This document shows, piece by piece, positions 6,593 through 10,623 of a stretch of DNA of 10,623 bases. Positions within the stretch are counted from its first letter, which is position 1; each line of letters starts with the position of its first letter. The translations under genes and the position numbers were made by a program. Origin of the DNA: an uncultured Devosia sp. (GTDB lineage: Bacteria; Pseudomonadota; Alphaproteobacteria; Rhizobiales; Devosiaceae); the NCBI GenBank assembly GCA_913775215.1, contig CAJYKO010000079.1:1-10623 (forward strand). The letters run 5' to 3'. The notes under the pieces were generated by a model. The model saw nothing but the letters and a program-made list of their open reading frames with translations, was not told the DNA's origin and searched no databases.

Positions 6593-7705
6593 TCAGCGGA
6601 CATGCGGATGGAAAGCGACGACGGTGGGGGAGCCGACGGCAACGGCGGGCTCGATGGGGTCGAGATCGCCGGTTTCCGGGCGATAACGGAAAAGGGTCAG
6701 GCAATCGCTTTCCTGGTTGGCGACAACCAGGATCGTGCCGGAGGGATCGAGGGCGAGATCGCGCGGAATGCGCCCGCCGCTTGGCGTGGTGCCGAGGAAG
6801 GTGGCGATGCCGGTCTGCGGATCGGCGCTGAAGCGGGCGACGCTGTCGTGACCGCGATTGCCGACGTAGACGTGACGAGCATCGCGCGAGATGGCGATGG
6901 CTGAGGCCGATGCGCCGTCATGGCCGCCCTGTGGCAAAGTCGACGTTGACGCGGTGGCTTGGAGCGTACCGGCTTCGGCATCGAAGGCCATGGTGACAAG
7001 GGCACAGTCGAGTTCGGTGACGCAATAAACTATTGGTAAGCTTGGATGAAAGCAGAAGTGCCGCGGTCCGGAGCCGGGCGGCAATACGGCTTCACCGTGC
7101 TTTTCCACCGTGCCTGTGCTGGCGTCGAACCGATAGATCTTCAGGCGATCAAGGCCGAGATCGGAGACGATGACGAAGCGGTTGTCCGGTGTCCACTGGA
7201 TGCAATGGGCATGCGGGCGATCCTGCCGCGATGCGTTTGGACCGCTTCCCTGATGGGCCACCTCCGCCGTCGGGGTGCCAAGCCGGCCCATCTGGTCTGC
7301 AGGGTATATCGCGAAGGATTTGTTAGGCTCTTCGGTGATCGGCAGGCCGCCATAGTTGGCGATGCCGACATAGCGCCCGGTGCGATCGAAGGCGGTGTGG
7401 CAGGTGTAGTCGCCGCGGGTCGCTTGCTTGTTGAGATAGCGCAGAGAGGCGGTTAAGTCCTTGATTTCATAGGTGGTAACGAGACCTTCGTGCCAGCCAT
7501 CGACCTCGCTGACGGCGGCGAGGGCGTGGCCCTGGGGGGCGAAGGCGATGAAGGTTGGGTTGTCGATGCCTTCGGTGATCCCCAGAGGTTCGACGCTTCC
7601 GGTATCGAGATCGAGCTCGAAAGCAGCAATGCCTTTGCCAGCGGCTTTGGCGACATAGCCGATGCCGCGATTGACGCCACCGATGTAAAAAAGCGCTTTT
7701 GGCAT
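6593..7705 (-). CDS. Lactonase-family beta-propeller protein (6-phosphogluconolactonase-like)
   Basis: The 370-residue protein has the repeated blade pattern of the seven-bladed lactonase family (YbhE-type Pgl). Recognisable motifs in order are RPHAHCIQ (163-170), DLGLDR (182-187), GSGPRHFCFHP (211-221), GNRGHDS (282-288), PRDLALDPSG (314-323) and VANQ (328-331). There is no signal peptide, so it is cytoplasmic. Family members hydrolyse 6-phosphogluconolactone or other aldonolactones. Placed between two aldonate dehydratases and beside a mutarotase, a role in opening a non-phosphorylated sugar lactone is the better guess, but that is inferred from context. The ATG (7703-7705) has AGGA about ten bases upstream. 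The gene begins 63 bases after the UxuA-like gene and ends six bases before manD. Confidence 0.9.
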   Translation of the reverse strand: MPKALFYIGGVNRGIGYVAKAAGKGIAAFELDLDTGSVEPLGITEGIDNPTFIAFAPQGHALAAVSEVDGWHEGLVTTYEIKDLTASLRYLNKQATRGDYTCHTAFDRTGRYVGIANYGGLPITEEPNKSFAIYPADQMGRLGTPTAEVAHQGSGPNASRQDRPHAHCIQWTPDNRFVIVSDLGLDRLKIYRFDASTGTVEKHGEAVLPPGSGPRHFCFHPSLPIVYCVTELDCALVTMAFDAEAGTLQATASTSTLPQGGHDGASASAIAISRDARHVYVGNRGHDSVARFSADPQTGIATFLGTTPSGGRIPRDLALDPSGTILVVANQESDCLTLFRYRPETGDLDPIEPAVAVGSPTVVAFHPHVR

Positions 7706-7768
7706 ATAGGCTTAGTCCTGGCTGAATTCGAAGAATCATCCGGACCGTCGGCCCGAATGACGGGGCCG

Positions 7769-8818
7769 CTAGACGAGGCCGGAATATTGGGCCATGCGCA
7801 CAAGGCCCTGCATATAGCCGATGGCGTGGGCGCGGCCGCGATGGTTCCAGTCGCTGTCGCCGTCCATCTTGGGAACGTGATCGTCGAGCAAAAATCCATC
7901 GAAGCCGTGGCGCGCGAGGAGGGCGATAACCTCGGCCGGATCGTAGTTTCCGTCGCCGATGAAGCACTCGGTGAAGTTGGGGACATAGCCCTGCACATCG
8001 CGGAAATGGATGTAGGCAATTGCACCGCGCGGGGCAAAGAACGTTACCAATTCGTTAACGTTGACCGCGCCCCCCGGCATTTCCGAGCAACAGCCAAGGC
8101 AAAGGTCGAGCGCCCAGGCCGAAGACTGGCCGGCCATCTCATAGGCCTTATAAAATCCTTGAGGCCGATAGAAGAGACGCGCCACGCCACCGAGCATCGG
8201 CACCGGCGGATCGTCGGGATGGAGCGCGAGGCGCAGGCCCTCTTCTTCGGCGACCGGCAGAACGGCTTCGATGAAGTAGCGATAGTTTTCCCACATCGCG
8301 TCTTCGGTGATGACGGGACCGTCCTTGCCAAAGAGCGGCATCGAACTTGCGCGGCCGAGGGTCGTGGGCATGAAGCTGCGGAGCTGGTCAAGATTGTCGG
8401 CATTGGCTTCAACCACGGCCATGTCGAACTGCCGTGCCAAGGCGCCACCGCGCGTCGTGGCCGCGCGATCCGTCGACCACACCGAATTGGGCATGAAGTG
8501 ATAGCCGAGGACCGGGACGCCGGCGCGAGCGACGGCACGAATGGTCGCCTGGTAGTTTTCGATCTGCTCGTCCCGACCTTCAAGGCCGAGCATGGCCTTG
8601 TGATAGAAGTGGGTGGGCACGTTTTCGATGGCTTCGAATTTTAGGCCAGCCGCTTCGACCTGTTCGACCAGGGCGCGAACATCCTGCTGTTCCCAGCGGT
8701 GATCGCCGGGCAGGTTGGGATTGTTCATCTGAATGCCGCTGGCGCCGATCTGCGCGGCAAAGCGCAGGCGCTCTTCGGTCAGATCGTGGAACTGCCCCAC
8801 CGCGATCCTGATCGCCAT
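7769..8818 (-). CDS. uxuA: UxuA-family mannonate dehydratase-like TIM-barrel protein
   Basis: The 349-residue protein matches the UxuA family, Mn-dependent TIM-barrel enzymes that dehydrate D-mannonate to 2-keto-3-deoxygluconate in hexuronate breakdown. Supporting motifs are YHFMP (106-110), LALHPDDPPVPMLGG (197-211) with His200, DLC (238-240) with Cys240, IHFRD (270-274) with His271, DDHVPKM (312-318) and HAIGYMQGL (331-339). The His, Cys, His and Asp residues used for metal binding in the family are therefore all present. E. coli UxuA has about 394 residues; the difference lies mainly in a helical insertion in the middle that is absent here, so this is a compact, divergent member and its substrate may differ. 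The start is secure: CCCCTCCTCC on the plus strand (8821-8830) gives a strong GGAGGAGGGG ribosome site. It leads the catabolic run, downstream of a likely promoter. Confidence 0.85.
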   Translation of the reverse strand: MAIRIAVGQFHDLTEERLRFAAQIGASGIQMNNPNLPGDHRWEQQDVRALVEQVEAAGLKFEAIENVPTHFYHKAMLGLEGRDEQIENYQATIRAVARAGVPVLGYHFMPNSVWSTDRAATTRGGALARQFDMAVVEANADNLDQLRSFMPTTLGRASSMPLFGKDGPVITEDAMWENYRYFIEAVLPVAEEEGLRLALHPDDPPVPMLGGVARLFYRPQGFYKAYEMAGQSSAWALDLCLGCCSEMPGGAVNVNELVTFFAPRGAIAYIHFRDVQGYVPNFTECFIGDGNYDPAEVIALLARHGFDGFLLDDHVPKMDGDSDWNHRGRAHAIGYMQGLVRMAQYSGLV

Positions 8819-8977
8819 GGCCCCTCCTCCCCGCCGGTCAGTCGCGCAGTGCGCCGCCGATCATTTGTAGCCATGTTAGGAGGCAAACCTTCATCTTGCC
8901 AAGCTTCATCACATCAAATTTCCAAAATAATGTACGATTTTTCTGGTGACGCATATTTTCTGATGTGTTGTCGGGTT
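8819..8977 (-). promoter_or_regulatory. Intergenic region with candidate promoter for the catabolic operon
   Basis: This 159-base gap separates the aldo/keto reductase from the uxuA-like gene. Its right half is AT-rich relative to the genes. On the minus strand a possible sigma-70 promoter reads TTGGCA (8897-8902), 18 bases, TAACAT (8873-8878), which would give a leader of roughly 45-50 bases. Upstream of it the heptamer CAGAAAA occurs twice on the minus strand, 17 bases apart (plus-strand TTTTCTG at 8939-8945 and 8956-8962), a possible activator or regulator site. No terminator with a T-run follows the aldo/keto reductase, so read-through is possible. The promoter is a consensus match only. 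Confidence 0.35.
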
Positions 8978-10024
8978 TTACGGCAAGCGCGTTTCGTGCC
9001 TTGGCGCAAACTCGCTTTGGCTAAAGGCGGATTGCATGTTGATCTCGGTCCATTCGTGCGGATAGCCGAGTTTGAGCGGCATGGCGGCGGTCAGGGCGTC
9101 CCGCACATCCTGAGGCAGATCGATGTCGCCCGCTTCCATATTCTCCGCTACCTGTTCCACCCGGCGCGCACCGATGATGGCGGCGGTAATCCGGCGATCC
9201 CCGAACAGCCAGCTCAGCGCCACCTGGCTTGGCGTATGGCCAAGACGCGCGGCGGTTTCGACAACCATGTCGATCATCTTGAGCGCGTCGTCGAACCAAT
9301 AGCGCGGTAAGGCGACCGCAGCTTGATGGCCGATGCGCGATTGCGCATCCGGCGCCTGCTGGTCGCGATATTTGCCGGTCAGCATGCCGGCGGCGAGCGG
9401 ACTCCAGCAGATCATGCCGAGCCCTGAATCCTCGCAGGCTGGCAGGATCTCGCGTTCGATATCGCGCCGCACGAGATTGTAGAGATGCTGGGCCGAGATC
9501 AGGGGCTCATAACCCTTGGCATCGGCCAGCGTATTGGCCTTGGCGATCTGCCAGCCGTAAAAATTCGAGCAGCCGAGATAACGTACCTTGCCGGAGCGAA
9601 CGAGATCGTCCGCAGCCCGCATCGTCTCCTCGATAGGCGTGTAGGGGTCGGGACCGTGGAACTGGTAGAGGTCGATATAGTCGAGCCCCAGCCGCTTGAG
9701 GCTTTTCTCGCAGGCCTCGATGATGTGTTTTCGCGACAGGCCGCGGGACGTCGGGGCCTGATTGGTGGGGAACCAGCATTTGGTGGCGATGACGAGATCG
9801 TCGCGCGCATGATCCCTCAGCGCGACGCCGAGCATGCGTTCGCTCTCGCCACCACTATAGCCATTGGCCGTATCGATGAAATTGCCGCCGCCCTCGATGA
9901 ACTTTGCAACGATGGCGCTCGAGGTTTCCTGATCGCAGCCCCAGTCCTTGTTGCCGAAGGTCATGGTCCCAAGGCAAAGGCGCGAAACGAGGAGGCCCGA
10001 ACGGCCGAGATGGCGATATTTCAT
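8978..10024 (-). CDS. Aldo/keto reductase
   Basis: The 348-residue protein is a complete aldo/keto reductase, a cytoplasmic NAD(P)H-dependent TIM-barrel oxidoreductase. The catalytic tetrad is intact: Asp51 and Tyr56 (FIDTANGYSGGESE), Lys82 (ATKCW) and His123 (QFHGPDP). Other signatures are LGLDYIDLYQ (112-121), YLGCSNF (149-155), and the cofactor-binding SPLAAGMLTGKY (208-219) and IIGARRVEQVAEN (283-295). The ATG (10022-10024) has AAGGA seven bases upstream and lies 20 bases after the stop of the MR/MLE gene, so the two are probably cotranscribed. In this setting it could oxidise an aldose to a lactone, like galactose or arabinose dehydrogenases of this superfamily, or reduce a keto sugar or uronate. 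The sequence does not decide between these. Confidence 0.93.
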   Translation of the reverse strand: MKYRHLGRSGLLVSRLCLGTMTFGNKDWGCDQETSSAIVAKFIEGGGNFIDTANGYSGGESERMLGVALRDHARDDLVIATKCWFPTNQAPTSRGLSRKHIIEACEKSLKRLGLDYIDLYQFHGPDPYTPIEETMRAADDLVRSGKVRYLGCSNFYGWQIAKANTLADAKGYEPLISAQHLYNLVRRDIEREILPACEDSGLGMICWSPLAAGMLTGKYRDQQAPDAQSRIGHQAAVALPRYWFDDALKMIDMVVETAARLGHTPSQVALSWLFGDRRITAAIIGARRVEQVAENMEAGDIDLPQDVRDALTAAMPLKLGYPHEWTEINMQSAFSQSEFAPRHETRLP

Positions 10025-10044
10025 CGATCTATCCTTTTGAAAAT

Positions 10045-10569
10045 TTAGTCGAAGAACCCCTGGTCCTCTTCGAGCAGATACTTTTTAGCCCCTTCCGGAT
10101 CGATATCGAGACCAAGGCCGGGACCGGGCAGAAGCGCGACGTGACTATCTGTCACGATCGGTCCATCGGGCAGGCCCATGACGATGTCCTCCCACCAGGG
10201 ATCGGAGGCGCTCGGATATTCAAAGGCGATGTAATTGGCCGGGAGCGTGGCGCAGACATTGATCAAGGCGCCGAGGCCGAGGAGCCCATTGGCCGTGCCG
10301 TGCGGGGCCATCATGATCGAATGCATATAGGCGTGCTCGGCGACCCATTTCAGCTCGGCAATGCCGCCGATATCGGCCGGGTCGGGCCCGACGACGCGGA
10401 CTGCCTGGGTTTCGATCAGCTCCTTGAAATTGTGCCGGAGATAGATCTGCTCGCCGGTATGGATCGGTGTCGAGGTTGACGTGGTCAATTCGCGATAGGC
10501 CTGCGGATTGACCCAGGGGACATAATCGCCGGTCAGCATGTCCTCGAGCCACATGAGGTCGTATTTTTC
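10045..10569 (-). CDS. C-terminal part of a mandelate racemase/muconate lactonizing enzyme family protein; 5' end lost at the contig end
   Basis: The last 174 residues of an enolase-superfamily TIM barrel are visible, ending QGFFD before a TAA stop. In fragment numbering, Glu9 in MWLEDM and Glu40 in HTGEQIY fit the second and third Mg ligands, Asp63 or Asp66 in GPDPADIGGI fits the dyad acid, and His90 in MMAPHGTANG fits the catalytic histidine. The first ligand (Asp) and the capping domain lie beyond the real sequence. An open frame appears to continue to 10584 with a start giving MLFRS, but those codons are reverse-complemented sequencing adapter, so genuine coding sequence begins at the Glu codon 10567-10569. 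It is a third MR/MLE gene in the window and differs clearly from the other two; substrate unknown. The aldo/keto reductase begins 20 bases downstream. Confidence 0.88.
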   Translation of the reverse strand, partial: EKYDLMWLEDMLTGDYVPWVNPQAYRELTTSTSTPIHTGEQIYLRHNFKELIETQAVRVVGPDPADIGGIAELKWVAEHAYMHSIMMAPHGTANGLLGLGALINVCATLPANYIAFEYPSASDPWWEDIVMGLPDGPIVTDSHVALLPGPGLGLDIDPEGAKKYLLEEDQGFFD

Positions 10570-10623
10570 AGATCGGAAGAGCACACGTCTGAACTCCAGT
10601 CACCAGTCTGGATCTCGTATGCC
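10570..10623 (+). other. Illumina TruSeq-type index adapter (non-genomic contamination)
   Basis: The final 54 bases match the layout of an Illumina 3' indexed adapter exactly from memory. They open with AGATCGGAAGAGCAC and continue through the constant part to CCAGTCAC at 10603. An eight-base index, CAGTCTGG, occupies 10604-10611. The next constant segment, ATCTCGTATGCC, occupies 10612-10623. This is synthetic library sequence joined to the end of an insert, not biology. It should be trimmed, and any gene prediction crossing 10569 is artefactual. Confidence 0.98.

Noticed and set aside
7490..8644. Plus-strand open frame (384 codons) opposite the lactonase and uxuA-like genes
   Set aside because: It spans the junction of two motif-supported minus-strand genes and shows no domain features, so it is a shadow frame of GC-rich coding DNA.
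7769..8818. Assignment as a generic xylose isomerase-like sugar epimerase
   Set aside because: The HPDDPP, LDLC, IHFRD and HAIGYMQGL motifs are specific to the UxuA family and are better explained by that call.
10570..10584. N-terminal MLFRS extension of the truncated MR/MLE protein
   Set aside because: These codons are the reverse complement of the Illumina adapter; MLFRS/VLFRS starts are a known sign of adapter read-through.

Overview
The window is GC-rich chromosomal DNA that looks alphaproteobacterial, perhaps Hyphomicrobiales (Rhizobium/Devosia-like). That assignment rests on codon use, on the style of the family-5 ABC transporter and on the sugar-acid gene mix, and it is only an inference. 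Every supported gene lies on the minus strand, so transcription runs from the high to the low coordinates. No RNA gene, CRISPR array, transposase or integrase was seen.

Layout in transcription order. (1) Right edge: positions 10570-10623 are not genomic. They match an Illumina TruSeq-type index adapter, so real sequence ends at 10569, inside a truncated enolase-superfamily (MR/MLE) gene (10045-10569). (2) An aldo/keto reductase follows after 20 bases (8978-10024). (3) A 159-base AT-richer spacer with a candidate promoter leads into a catabolic run: a UxuA-family mannonate dehydratase-like protein (7769-8818), a lactonase-family beta-propeller (6593-7705), a ManD/RspA-type mannonate dehydratase (5375-6586), a galactonate-dehydratase-like MR/MLE enzyme (4210-5367) and a galactose-mutarotase-like protein (3219-4199). 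The last three junctions are only 6, 7 and 10 bases, which indicates one operon with translational coupling. (4) A 334-base intergenic region with a strongly AT-rich core, an inverted repeat, a LacI-type operator-like site and a GC palindrome. (5) A peptide/oligosaccharide-type ABC importer: substrate-binding protein (1100-2884), DppB-type permease (32-1030) and the first codons of a further gene (1-22), probably the partner permease.

Taken together the genes describe uptake and oxidative breakdown of a sugar or uronate. The ABC system would import an oligosaccharide or sugar acid. The mutarotase would set the anomer, an oxidoreductase (perhaps the AKR) would handle a carbonyl or aldose step, the lactonase would open an aldonolactone, and the dehydratases would convert aldonic acids to 2-keto-3-deoxy acids. 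The KDG kinase and aldolase, uronate isomerase, fructuronate reductase and a regulator are not in the window. The main point of interest is that two structurally unrelated mannonate dehydratase families (UxuA TIM barrel and ManD enolase fold) are encoded one gene apart, beside two more enolase-superfamily enzymes. No wholly new system was recognised.
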